The position numbers and the translations under genes are program-made. This document shows, in pieces, positions 16,913-24,118 of a DNA stretch of 50,223 bases. The notes under the pieces are model-generated. The model made no database searches. It worked only from the letters and a program-made list of their open reading frames with translations, and had not been told where the DNA came from. Location: assembly GCA_949893755.1 (NCBI GenBank), contig CATLCV010000012.1, positions 1 to 50,223 on the forward strand, in the 5' to 3' direction. The DNA comes from an uncultured Lachnospiraceae bacterium. GTDB lineage: Bacteria > Bacillota > Clostridia > Lachnospirales > Lachnospiraceae. Every line of letters starts with the position of its first letter. Positions within the stretch are counted from its first letter, which is position 1.

Positions 16913-17326
16913 CTACATCTTCACAATCCTGACCTCCGTACTCTCATCTCCTCCCAGCTCCACGCTGACGCTCAATTTTCCGCTTAAGTTCGTGTTCATC
17001 TTCCCTGCCGACGCGCCGCCGATCAGCACCTCATACTCGCTCTCGGGCTGCAGCTCCAGCGTAAAGTTCACGTCCTCCGGAGCGGAAATCCGGAAGTTCA
17101 CCTCTGTATCGGTTGCCTTGAAGTTCTCCACCGCACTGCCCGGGACGGATTCGTACACGAACATGCCGTTCCTTTCCAGCTTGGTGATTTCTGAAAATGT
17201 TTTTACTTTATAAAGATCGCCTTCAAATTCGAAATTATCCAGCTTTGTCTTCGATGCCAGTGTGTAATCCCCAAAGCTGATCGTCCCATCCTTTTCCGTA
17301 CGTAACAATTCCTCTACTCTTGCCAT
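16913..17326 (-). CDS. Conserved small protein with beta-sandwich-like C-terminus (often auto-labelled endosialidase)
   Basis: 137 residues starting MARVEELLRTEKDGTISFGD, a pattern I recognise from many Lachnospiraceae where automated pipelines sometimes write endosialidase. Nothing here supports an enzyme: the second half is a run of short beta strands (FRISAPEDVNFTLELQPESE, GKLSVSVELGGDESTEVRIV) with no acidic catalytic cluster, and there is no signal peptide. Start has AGGAGG 7-8 nt upstream. A weak promoter (TTGTCC, 17 nt, CAATAT) lies near 17360-17395. Function unknown; cytoplasmic by sequence. Confidence 0.7.
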   Translation of the reverse strand: MARVEELLRTEKDGTISFGDYTLASKTKLDNFEFEGDLYKVKTFSEITKLERNGMFVYESVPGSAVENFKATDTEVNFRISAPEDVNFTLELQPESEYEVLIGGASAGKMNTNLSGKLSVSVELGGDESTEVRIVKM

Positions 17327-17462
17327 GTCAATGTCCTCCTAGGTATTTTGAGAAAAACTTATATTGTGTATCGCAACGGTCCCGGACAAGACTGTCTACT
17401 TTTTTGTATTGTACGGAACCGCTGCCTGTTGTCTATATTATATAATATTCCGTCCGTATTTT

Positions 17463-19904
17463 CTACTCATTTATTTCTTTTGGATAAAATTTAATCTCCT
17501 TTTTAGCAATTCCGGCTTCGACCTGGGTACCGGGAGCGACCTCGCCGGTCAGGATGGCTTCGGCCAGCTTATCCTCCAGCTCAGTCTGCATCGCGCGCCG
17601 CAAGGGACGTGCCCCGTATTTCGCGTCGGTTCCTTTTTCTACGATATGAGCCTTTGCGGATTCCCGCAGGGTCAGCGTGATATTCATCTGCTCCTTCAGC
17701 CGGGCTGTAAACTCTTTGACCATCAGGGTCACGATCTGCTTCATATGGGTTTTATCCAGCGGATGGAAAACAATGATCTCATCGATCCGGTTTAAAAATT
17801 CCGGACGGAAGATCAGCTTCACTTCGCTCATCACATTTTGCTTCATCCGCTCGTAGTCGCTCTTTTTGTCCTCCTTCACGGCAAATCCCAGCTTCTTCGG
17901 GTCGATGATGGCCTTGGCTCCGGCATTGGAGGTCATGATGATGACCGTATTGCTGAAATCCACCTTTCTTCCCTGGGAATCCGTGATATGTCCGTCATCC
18001 AGCACCTGCAGAAGGATATTGAACACATCCGGATGCGCCTTTTCCACCTCGTCAAAGAGCACCACGGAATAGGGATGGGTGCGCACCCGGTCGCTGAGCT
18101 GGCCGCCGTCCCCATGTCCCACATATCCGGGAGGCGCCCCGATCATCTTTGCAACGGAATGCTTCTCCATATATTCGGACATGTCTACCCGGATCATGGA
18201 ATCTTCGTTTCCAAACAAAGCCTCCGCAAGCGCTTTGGACAGCTCCGTCTTCCCTACGCCCGTAGGACCTAAAAACAGGAAGGAACCGATGGGCCTTCTG
18301 GGATCCTTCAAACCGGTACGCCCCCGCTTTACAGCCCTTGCCACTGCACTGACTGCCTCGTCCTGGCCGATGACCCGCCTGTGGAGCTCCTTTTCCAGCT
18401 TGTTCAGCCGCTGGGTATCGCTTTCCTCCAGCTTGGACACTGGAATCTTGGTCCATGCGGACACTACCTCCGCAATATCCTGTTCCGTTACGACCGGATG
18501 CTGAGCTTCATTTTTCTTGTCAAAACGCTTCCGCGTGGCGTCGATCTTCTTCTCCACCGCCTGCTGCTCCTTCTGGATCAGATGGGCCTCCGTAAAATCA
18601 CCTGCCATGATGCTCTCTTCCTTCTGCCGGATCAGCTCTTTCAGGGAATCCTCCAGCTTGGAGAGATTCTCCGGAACCTTGTAGCCCTTCAGGCTGACCT
18701 TGGAGCAGGTCTCATCCAGCACATCGATGGCCTTATCCGGGAGGTTGCGGTCCGTAATATAGCGCTCCGACATGTGTACGGCCGCCTCCATGGCATCCTT
18801 TCCGATGGTGACCCGGTGATGGTTTTCGTATTTTTCCTTTAAGCCCTCCAGGATCTCCAGACAGTGGGTCTTGGTAGGCTCTTCGATCGTAACCGGCTGG
18901 AAACGCCGTTCCAGTGCCGCATCCTTTTCAATGTATTTTCGGTATTCCGCCAGAGTGGTGGCTCCGATCATCTGCAGTTCCCCTCTTGCCAGAGCGGGCT
19001 TGAGGATATTGGAGGCATCCATGGCGCCCTCCGCGCCGCCGGCGCCGATCATCGTGTGAAGCTCATCCATGAACAGGATCACATTGGGATCTGACTCCAC
19101 TTCCGAGATCAGTGCCTTCATCCGCTCTTCAAATTCTCCACGGTACTTGGAGCCTGCGATCAGTCCGGGCAGGTCCAGCGTATAGATCCGCTTTCCTTTC
19201 ATGCTTTCCGGCACCATATCCGAGGCCAGACGCTGCGCCAGCCCTTCCAGGACCGCCGTCTTGCCTACCCCCGGCTCGCCTACCAGGCAAGGATTGTTCT
19301 TCGTGCGCCTGCTTAAGACCTGCATCAGCCGGAAGATCTCTTCCTCCCGTCCAATGACCGGATCCAGCTTGCCGTCCTCCGCTTCTGCCGTCATGTCCTT
19401 ACAGAACTGCTCCACCGCACCGTTCCTGCCTCTGTCGTCCTGGAGCTCCTCCTGATAGCTTCTGGGATCCATCCCTGCCGCGAACAGGATATCCTGAACC
19501 ACCTTCTGGATATTCACATTCAGCGTGGTCAGGATCCGGGCCGCCACACAATCCGCATCATGGATGATGGCCAGCAGCAGATGCTCTGTTCCGATCTTAT
19601 CCATATGGAAATGCCCTGCCTCCCGCAGGCTGTCTTCCAGGATATACTGAAACCTCGGGCTTTTCTGCGGGCGCTGCGTGATCGGCTCCTCCGCAGACGG
19701 TACGATCAGCTCATCCATGAGCTGCAGAAGCTTTTCCTCCGTCACCCCGTGCTTTGCAAGAACCTGTCCGGCTACTCCGGTCACTTCCTTGCAGAGCCCC
19801 AACAGAAGATGCTCTGTTCCGATATATGGATGCTTCTTTTCCTTTGCGGACATTTCCGCATAATTGATGACATTCTCTGCCTGTCTTGTATATTGATTCT
19901 GCAT
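17463..19904 (-). CDS. clpC: ATP-dependent Clp protease ATPase subunit ClpC
   Basis: 813 residues. Two Clp N repeats (about 1-145), first AAA+ module with Walker A GEPGVGKT (209-216) and Walker [10 protein letters not shown], a middle domain with a UVR segment ([20 protein letters not shown]), second AAA+ module with [16 protein letters not shown] (about 549), and the ClpP-docking loop carrying LGF in [11 protein letters not shown]. ClpC unfolds proteins for ClpP and serves general stress proteolysis. Length is normal. Start ATG has GGGAGG upstream. No ctsR, mcsA or mcsB is beside it; instead a GntR regulator precedes it by about 100 nt on the same strand. Confidence 0.96.
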   Translation of the reverse strand: MQNQYTRQAENVINYAEMSAKEKKHPYIGTEHLLLGLCKEVTGVAGQVLAKHGVTEEKLLQLMDELIVPSAEEPITQRPQKSPRFQYILEDSLREAGHFHMDKIGTEHLLLAIIHDADCVAARILTTLNVNIQKVVQDILFAAGMDPRSYQEELQDDRGRNGAVEQFCKDMTAEAEDGKLDPVIGREEEIFRLMQVLSRRTKNNPCLVGEPGVGKTAVLEGLAQRLASDMVPESMKGKRIYTLDLPGLIAGSKYRGEFEERMKALISEVESDPNVILFMDELHTMIGAGGAEGAMDASNILKPALARGELQMIGATTLAEYRKYIEKDAALERRFQPVTIEEPTKTHCLEILEGLKEKYENHHRVTIGKDAMEAAVHMSERYITDRNLPDKAIDVLDETCSKVSLKGYKVPENLSKLEDSLKELIRQKEESIMAGDFTEAHLIQKEQQAVEKKIDATRKRFDKKNEAQHPVVTEQDIAEVVSAWTKIPVSKLEESDTQRLNKLEKELHRRVIGQDEAVSAVARAVKRGRTGLKDPRRPIGSFLFLGPTGVGKTELSKALAEALFGNEDSMIRVDMSEYMEKHSVAKMIGAPPGYVGHGDGGQLSDRVRTHPYSVVLFDEVEKAHPDVFNILLQVLDDGHITDSQGRKVDFSNTVIIMTSNAGAKAIIDPKKLGFAVKEDKKSDYERMKQNVMSEVKLIFRPEFLNRIDEIIVFHPLDKTHMKQIVTLMVKEFTARLKEQMNITLTLRESAKAHIVEKGTDAKYGARPLRRAMQTELEDKLAEAILTGEVAPGTQVEAGIAKKEIKFYPKEINE

Positions 19905-20005
19905 AAATTCCTCCCTATATAATCATAATGCAGTGCTCTCGGTGCATACACGGCCAAAAGGCACGATCTGGCATTGCAGTATATATTCCGCGTTTGCCCT
20001 TCTTC

Positions 20006-20383
20006 TCAGATCATCCCTGAGTAGGTGTCAAAGAGATCATCCACCAGTGCATGCACCTCTTCCCTGGTGATGTTCTTGCAGCAGCCCTTCGCCAGTACGA
20101 GCCGAAGCTGCTCCCGCATCTCTTCCAGCGCCTTGATCTTGTCAATATCCACGCAGATCACCGCGCCCCGCCTCTTGTCCAGGCTGATGAAGCCCTCCTG
20201 CTTCAATACGGCATAGGCCTTATTGACCGTGTGCATATTCACCCCGATGGTCTCCGCAAGCTGGCGGACAGAAGGCAGAGAATCTCCCTCCTGAAACATC
20301 GAAGTCGCAATTCCCAGAATGATCTGATTCCGAAGCTGGATATAAATTGCCTCGTCACTGTTAAAATCTATCTCAATCAGCAT
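20006..20383 (-). CDS. GntR-family (YtrA-type) transcriptional regulator
   Basis: 125 residues: a winged-helix DNA-binding domain (EAIYIQLRNQIILGIATSMF, GDSLPSVRQLAETIGVNMHT) and a short helical tail (about 75-125) for dimerisation, as in the YtrA subfamily, which lacks a large ligand domain. YtrA-type genes usually precede ABC transporter genes; here the next gene is clpC, 101 nt downstream on the same strand, which makes local control of clpC plausible but unproven. Start ATG follows GAGGGAG. The gap between the two genes holds no clear terminator. Confidence 0.9.
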   Translation of the reverse strand: MLIEIDFNSDEAIYIQLRNQIILGIATSMFQEGDSLPSVRQLAETIGVNMHTVNKAYAVLKQEGFISLDKRRGAVICVDIDKIKALEEMREQLRLVLAKGCCKNITREEVHALVDDLFDTYSGMI

Positions 20384-20510
20384 ATATTCTCCCTCGGAAC
20401 TGTGAAAGAATGAATCTTCGCATCTGATTTATCTGAATCTTCTTGTGCTGCGTCCATGCAAAATTAATTCTTAACAGTCCCATATCTTTCGAATTGTTAT
20501 AGCCATGGTA

Positions 20511-20554
20511 GCACAAAAAAAGAATCTCTGCAACAAGAGATTCTTTTTTTGTGC
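20511..20554. terminator. Perfect 19-bp terminator hairpin after the dapF-like gene
   Basis: Two perfectly complementary 19-nt arms (20511-20529 and 20536-20554) flank a 6-nt loop. Each arm carries seven A or T in a row, so the structure would terminate from both sides. It lies about 80 nt after the dapF-like stop and before the gntR-clpC pair, isolating the two units. Confidence 0.85.
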
Positions 20555-20632
20555 ATCCTCCCGGCCAATCAGCGTGGTGATTGGTCAGGGTGTGAGTGAC
20601 CGCATCCGGCCAATGCAGCCCGTTCATTCCTC

Positions 20633-21487
20633 TCACAACGCCCGGAGCTTTTCGGTAAATTCGCTGCTCAGGCTGATCTTCGCCACATAGAATACATCTC
20701 CGGTCATATAGGTCTCCCAGTCGTCGTCAATCTCGATCTGCAGATTTCCGCCCGGCATATGGACGATCACCTTATTGCCCGTCAGCCCCAGCTTATATGC
20801 CACACCCGCCGCCGCGCAGGCTCCCGTTCCGTTTGCCATGGTATAGCCGGCACCCCGCTCAAATGTCTCGATCGCGATATTGGTATTGTCCATGACCTTC
20901 ATGATCTCCGTATTCACCCGCTCCGGGAAATATCTTGCCGTCTCGGAGACACTTCCGATCTTCCGCACCAGCTCTTCCGAGATCTCATCCATGGGGATGA
21001 CACAGTGGGGGTTCCCCACCGAGACGCAGGTTGCCGGATAGAACATATTTCCAAATACCATGTCTTCATTGATCACTTCCCTGCGTTCCCCGGTCACCGG
21101 GATCTCGTCGCTCCAGAAGGACAGCCTGCCCATAGAAATGCGCAGCCTGCTTCCGTCCTCGTTCAGATAAGCGATCTCCACCATCCCGCCGTCTGTCTGC
21201 AGATGATATTTTTTCTTCTGCACATATCCTGCGTCTTTCAGATATTTTGCAAAAATGCGCACCCCGTTTCCGCTCTTCTCCGCAATGCTCCCGTCCGGAT
21301 TCCAGATCTTGAGGGACATGTGCTTCTCCCCGATAAACGGCCCTTCCAGAATCCCGTCGGAGCCCAGTCCCAGATTCCGGTTGCAGAGCATCGCCGCATT
21401 TTTCTGATTCAGCTTCAGCTCATTTTTATTCGGATCAAATACCAGATAATCATTACCCAGCCCATGATAGCGTTCTACTACAGTTTT
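20633..21487 (-). CDS. dapF: Diaminopimelate epimerase homologue lacking the first catalytic Cys
   Basis: 284 residues from the ATG at 21487 (GGGAGG 7 nt upstream). Fold motifs are clear: YHGLGNDYLVFD, GLGSDGILEG, SVGNPHCVI, ERGAGYTMANGTGACAAAG. DapF interconverts LL- and meso-diaminopimelate with two cysteines. Here the second is present (Cys225 in GTGACAAAG), but the first lies in AEKSGNGVR, giving Ser73 where the family has Cys in CGNGxR. Either it is a divergent DapF with altered chemistry or a paralogue acting on another substrate. It is monocistronic and divergent from araC; no other lysine genes are near. Confidence 0.8.
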   Translation of the reverse strand, partial: KTVVERYHGLGNDYLVFDPNKNELKLNQKNAAMLCNRNLGLGSDGILEGPFIGEKHMSLKIWNPDGSIAEKSGNGVRIFAKYLKDAGYVQKKKYHLQTDGGMVEIAYLNEDGSRLRISMGRLSFWSDEIPVTGERREVINEDMVFGNMFYPATCVSVGNPHCVIPMDEISEELVRKIGSVSETARYFPERVNTEIMKVMDNTNIAIETFERGAGYTMANGTGACAAAGVAYKLGLTGNKVIVHMPGGNLQIEIDDDWETYMTGDVFYVAKISLSSEFTEKLRAL

Positions 21488-21911
21488 CATCGTCATACCT
21501 CCCTTAAATGATGTAACCCATTTGCGCAGCAAATTGATTGCCTGCTGAATGTAACCACATGCCCGCCATCTACGAAGCAGATTTTTAATGCGGGCAATTC
21601 CCGTATCATTTTTTCATAAGATACTTTACACTGCCAAATATGATCCATCCGTACACGCAGTCTCTACCGCCCCAAATCTGCCTTTTTGTATATTATAGCA
21701 AGCATTTTTTTCAAATAATACGTAAGAAATGCTTTAAACATTGCATATCCTGCTATATAATAAAAGAAGCTGCACGGAACGATTTTCAGTTTGACGGCAC
21801 ATACAGAAAGCCTGCCACTGGCAGCCTTTCTGCATACGATGTATCCAAAACCGGAGGTGATTATTCACAGTTCCGGCCGATAAAGCCGCAGTTTATTTAA
21901 GGAGATTTTTC
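21488..21911. other. Divergent dapF-araC intergenic region
   Basis: 424 nt holding the promoters of two divergent genes. I see the hairpin repeat at 21801-21841 and an A+T-rich stretch around 21680-21770, but no promoter that I would defend. The octamer ATGTAACC occurs twice near the dapF-like start (about 21510 and 21549). Confidence 0.4.
21801..21841 (+). repeat. 41-bp dispersed hairpin repeat, copy 1
   Basis: This 41-bp sequence occurs again, exactly and in inverted orientation, at 41039-41079. Within it CAGAAAGCCTGCC and GGCAGCCTTTCTG form a 13-bp stem with one mismatch and a 3-nt loop. It looks like a small REP-like palindromic element; no U-run follows, so it is not a standard terminator. 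Confidence 0.7.
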
Positions 21912-22799
21912 ATGGAAAATTATGAAAAAAAAGGCTATCTGAACAGCGATTTCCGCATTTTTCACCTGACAGACCAGCTGGCCAGGGAATATAAATTTCA
22001 TTATCATGAATTTCATAAGATCACGATCTTCATCCGCGGAAACGTACAGTATTATATAGAAGGAAAGACTTATGAGTTGGAACCTTACGATATCGTGCTG
22101 GTGGAGAAGAACGATCTGCACCGCATCCAGGTGGACAGCTCCGTGCCCTATGAGCGGATCATCGTCTATATCTCCCCCGGCTTTATGGCAGATTATAAAA
22201 ATGAAGAATATGACCTGAGCTTTTGTTTTCAAAAGGCAAAGGAGGAGCATTCCCACGTACTTCGGATCCCTTCCCTGGAAAAAAGCTCCCTGTTCAAGAT
22301 CACGAACCGTCTGGAAAAGTCCTTTCACGACACGGAATACGCCAGCAGCCTGTACCGTCAGCTCCTGTTCCTGGAATTTATGATCCAGCTGAACCGGGCG
22401 GCGTTGAAGAAGAGGATCGAATTTCTGGACACGGAGCGGTACAACTCCAAGGTCATCGCCATCCTGCATTACATCCATGCCCATCTGACCGATGCCCTGG
22501 ACATTGATAGCCTGGCGGATACATTTTTTATCAGCAAATATTATATGATGCGCCTGTTCAAGGCTGAGACCGGGTACACCATTGGAAGCTATATCACCTA
22601 CCGCAGGCTCCTCCTGGCCCGGGATCTGATCGAAGAGGGAACGCCCATCACGGAAGCCTGCTTTGCCGCAGGATTCCGGGATTATTCCACCTTTTCCCGA
22701 TCCTACAAGGCAGAATTTCAGGAGCCGCCCAGGAATCTGCAGAGGACACGGGTGATTTCGAACGCGCATGCAGGCATGTCTGTCCCTTCCCGGAAATAA
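21912..22799 (+). CDS. AraC-family transcriptional regulator
   Basis: 295 residues. The N-terminal half is a cupin-type sensor (FHLTDQLAREYKFHYHEFHK, YYIEGKTYELEPYDIVLVEK, LHRIQVDSSVPYERI). The C-terminal ~100 residues hold two HTH motifs (IDSLADTFFISKYYMMRLFK; ITEACFAAGFRDYSTFSRSY followed by KAEFQEPPR). It binds DNA in response to a small, possibly sugar, ligand. Start ATG has AAGGAG 7 nt upstream. Its last coding part is duplicated at 24047-24092. Regulatory target unknown; the nearest same-strand gene is far away, and dapF is divergent. Confidence 0.92.
   Translation: MENYEKKGYLNSDFRIFHLTDQLAREYKFHYHEFHKITIFIRGNVQYYIEGKTYELEPYDIVLVEKNDLHRIQVDSSVPYERIIVYISPGFMADYKNEEYDLSFCFQKAKEEHSHVLRIPSLEKSSLFKITNRLEKSFHDTEYASSLYRQLLFLEFMIQLNRAALKKRIEFLDTERYNSKVIAILHYIHAHLTDALDIDSLADTFFISKYYMMRLFKAETGYTIGSYITYRRLLLARDLIEEGTPITEACFAAGFRDYSTFSRSYKAEFQEPPRNLQRTRVISNAHAGMSVPSRK
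22685..22730 (+). repeat. araC 3'-end repeat, copy 1 (inside araC)
   Basis: 46 bp encoding STFSRSYKAEFQEPP of the AraC protein. The same 46 bp, with one difference, lies at 24047-24092 in direct orientation, on the other side of the Abi/RNA unit. Confidence 0.85.
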
Positions 22800-22819
22800 G
22801 GAATTTTTATATTTTCGCC

Positions 22820-22898
22820 AAAAGGGGCTGTCAAACGACGGCCCCTCCCGCTAATGGGATATTTGGATTCCGGCATTACCCTTGCCTCCCTGCGGTCT
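22820..22898 (-). ncRNA. Short structured RNA 2 (abi-associated, 3' copy)
   Basis: About 79 nt. Promoter TATAAT at 22909-22904, with a weak TTACAG 18 nt further up inside the end of the abi gene. Predicted start is A22898 (AGACCG). The RNA shares with copy 1 the blocks AGACCG, GGGTAATGCC, GAATCCAAATAT and CCATTAGCGGGA. TAATG can pair with CATTA, and CCG with CGG downstream in crossed order (pseudoknot). A 9-bp hairpin (22845-22824) followed by TTTT ends it. It lies directly after the abi stop codon. Confidence 0.6.
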
Positions 22899-22919
22899 AT
22901 CTTATTATATGTAATTTTT

Positions 22920-23876
22920 CTAAAATGCTGTAATGTTTTCATAAAGTTCCTTCCAATTTTCCGGAAGAATCTTAAGTTGGTAAATATCAAGCTTTGTTCT
23001 TTTAATTAATCTTTGAATCTCTATCCTCAAGTTTTCAGATTCTTTGGCAGCCAATAATTTTTTAAGGGCATAAAACCTGGAAAACAAGTCAGTATCCCTT
23101 GGTAAAATATTGACGTCATCGTTTTTATCCCGAATGACTACTGAAGATGTCATCCCGCTGACCATTGAATTATGTGCACAATAATTTCGAAGGTTTCTCA
23201 CTGCGTCAAGCCATGTATCCACTTGCTTCGTTGCTTCTTTTTTATATTTTTCCTTCGAATATGCATAGCATAAAACTTCCTTTCGCAAATCTCCCCGTAA
23301 ATAAGAATACAACATAGTAACCGTTCCAAAATCAAAATAAGCAAATGCTGCCCACACCGGAATACAGTTATCATGCCTGCTTCCACCTTTTCTATACTCC
23401 TTTAATTCCGGATACCTCATAATATCTTTACGCAGATAATTCTCTTTATCAATGATACTTTTGAAAAACCGCTGAAAATAAGAAACATTATTTCTTCTTG
23501 TCTTGGCATCTTTCTCACTCTTGCTCGGTGTATAATACTCTTTCTCCAGATAAAATCCTGCATCCTGTGTTTTTATAGAGACAGCATTCGATAAAGCACT
23601 TTTGAATCGAATCTCGACTTTATCACAATATAATTCCAGTATTGTCCTCAATGCCACATCAAATTCATACAGCTGAAACAGCATATCCTGTTTCGGCTTA
23701 CTTCCCAAATTTCCGACAAAAGACAATAAATACTTCCCATATCTACTTACACGAAAATATCCCGCATACTGTAAGAAATCGCGCATGCGTTTCTTCTGAC
23801 GAAACACCACATATTTCTTTATAGATGTTATTTGCTCATCCAAATTAATTGGCAATTCATTATTAGGCAATTCCAT
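22920..23876 (-). CDS. Abi_2-family (AbiF/AbiD-like) HEPN protein, predicted RNase toxin
   Basis: 318 residues from the ATG at 23876. The start MELPNNELPINLDEQITSIK and FLQYAGYFRVSRYGKYL are typical of Abi_2 abortive-infection proteins. Near residue 230 is LRNYCAHNS, where RNYCAH (23189-23172) matches the RxxxxH motif of HEPN ribonucleases. Such proteins stop growth by cutting RNA, usually upon phage infection, when not neutralised. AGGGAG is very close to the ATG, so initiation may be weak. An intrinsic terminator ends only about 12 nt before the ATG, so the gene is likely expressed by read-through from the small-RNA promoter. Earlier in-frame ATGs at 23951 and 24011 would lie within or before the RNA gene. 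Confidence 0.85.
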   Translation of the reverse strand: MELPNNELPINLDEQITSIKKYVVFRQKKRMRDFLQYAGYFRVSRYGKYLLSFVGNLGSKPKQDMLFQLYEFDVALRTILELYCDKVEIRFKSALSNAVSIKTQDAGFYLEKEYYTPSKSEKDAKTRRNNVSYFQRFFKSIIDKENYLRKDIMRYPELKEYRKGGSRHDNCIPVWAAFAYFDFGTVTMLYSYLRGDLRKEVLCYAYSKEKYKKEATKQVDTWLDAVRNLRNYCAHNSMVSGMTSSVVIRDKNDDVNILPRDTDLFSRFYALKKLLAAKESENLRIEIQRLIKRTKLDIYQLKILPENWKELYENITAF

Positions 23877-23890
23877 TCTCCCTTCATGGT

Positions 23891-23973
23891 AAAAAAAAAG
23901 AATGGATATACCATTCTTAATCCCGCTAATGGAATATTTGGATTCGGGCATTACCCCCGCCTTCCTACGGTCT
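23891..23973 (-). ncRNA. Short structured RNA 1 (abi-associated, 5' copy; candidate RNA antitoxin)
   Basis: About 83 nt starting at A23973 and ending in an intrinsic terminator: AAGAATGG (23918-23911), loop, CCATTCTT (23905-23898), then seven further T. Inside, TAATG (23953-23949) can pair with CATTA (23931-23927), and CCCG (23948-23945) with CGGG (23925-23922); these interlock as an H-type pseudoknot, the fold used by type III antitoxin RNAs. A competing stem AATCC/GGATT is also possible. A related RNA lies at the other end of the abi gene. From memory, a structured abiF RNA motif is known upstream of such genes; I cannot check the match here. Confidence 0.65.
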
Positions 23974-23979
23974 AAGGAT

Positions 23980-24007
23980 ATTGTAGCACATTTTCCATAA
24001 AAATCAA
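23980..24007 (-). promoter_or_regulatory. Promoter of RNA 1 / abi
   Basis: TTGATT (24007-24002), 16-nt spacer, TACAAT (23985-23980) on the minus strand. Its start at about 23973 gives the 83-nt RNA, with abi downstream of the terminator. Confidence 0.68.
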
Positions 24008-24046
24008 GCACCTAATGCAAACCTGCAAACTATTTTCAGTTGATGG

Positions 24047-24092
24047 TTCCACCTTTTCCCGGTCCTACAAGGCAGAATTTCAGGAGCCGCCC
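24047..24092 (+). repeat. araC 3'-end repeat, copy 2
   Basis: 45 of 46 bases match 22685-22730 in direct orientation, but here there is no araC gene around it; the sequence abuts the 3' end of cstA. It marks one border of the Abi/RNA unit. Confidence 0.85.
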
Positions 24093-24118
24093 GGATCTGC
24101 TTTCCGGACGGCTTCCTA

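Noticed and set aside
16913..17326. Sialidase function for the 137-residue protein
   Set aside because: No Asp-box repeats, catalytic Tyr/Glu context or signal peptide; the label is an annotation habit without sequence support.
21801..21841. Hairpin as araC or dapF terminator
   Set aside because: It is upstream of both divergent genes and lacks a T-run on either strand; its exact copy elsewhere marks it as a dispersed repeat.
21897..22769. Minus-strand frame of 290 codons opposite araC
   Set aside because: AraC on the plus strand has complete domain motifs and a good ribosome site; the antisense frame has none.
22718..22990. Minus-strand frames with MPESKYPISG (22718-22990) and MPESKYSISG (near 23951)
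   Set aside because: The shared peptide is produced by translating the two related RNA genes; both frames overlap promoters, terminators and structured RNA, so they are not independent proteins or the abi N-terminus.
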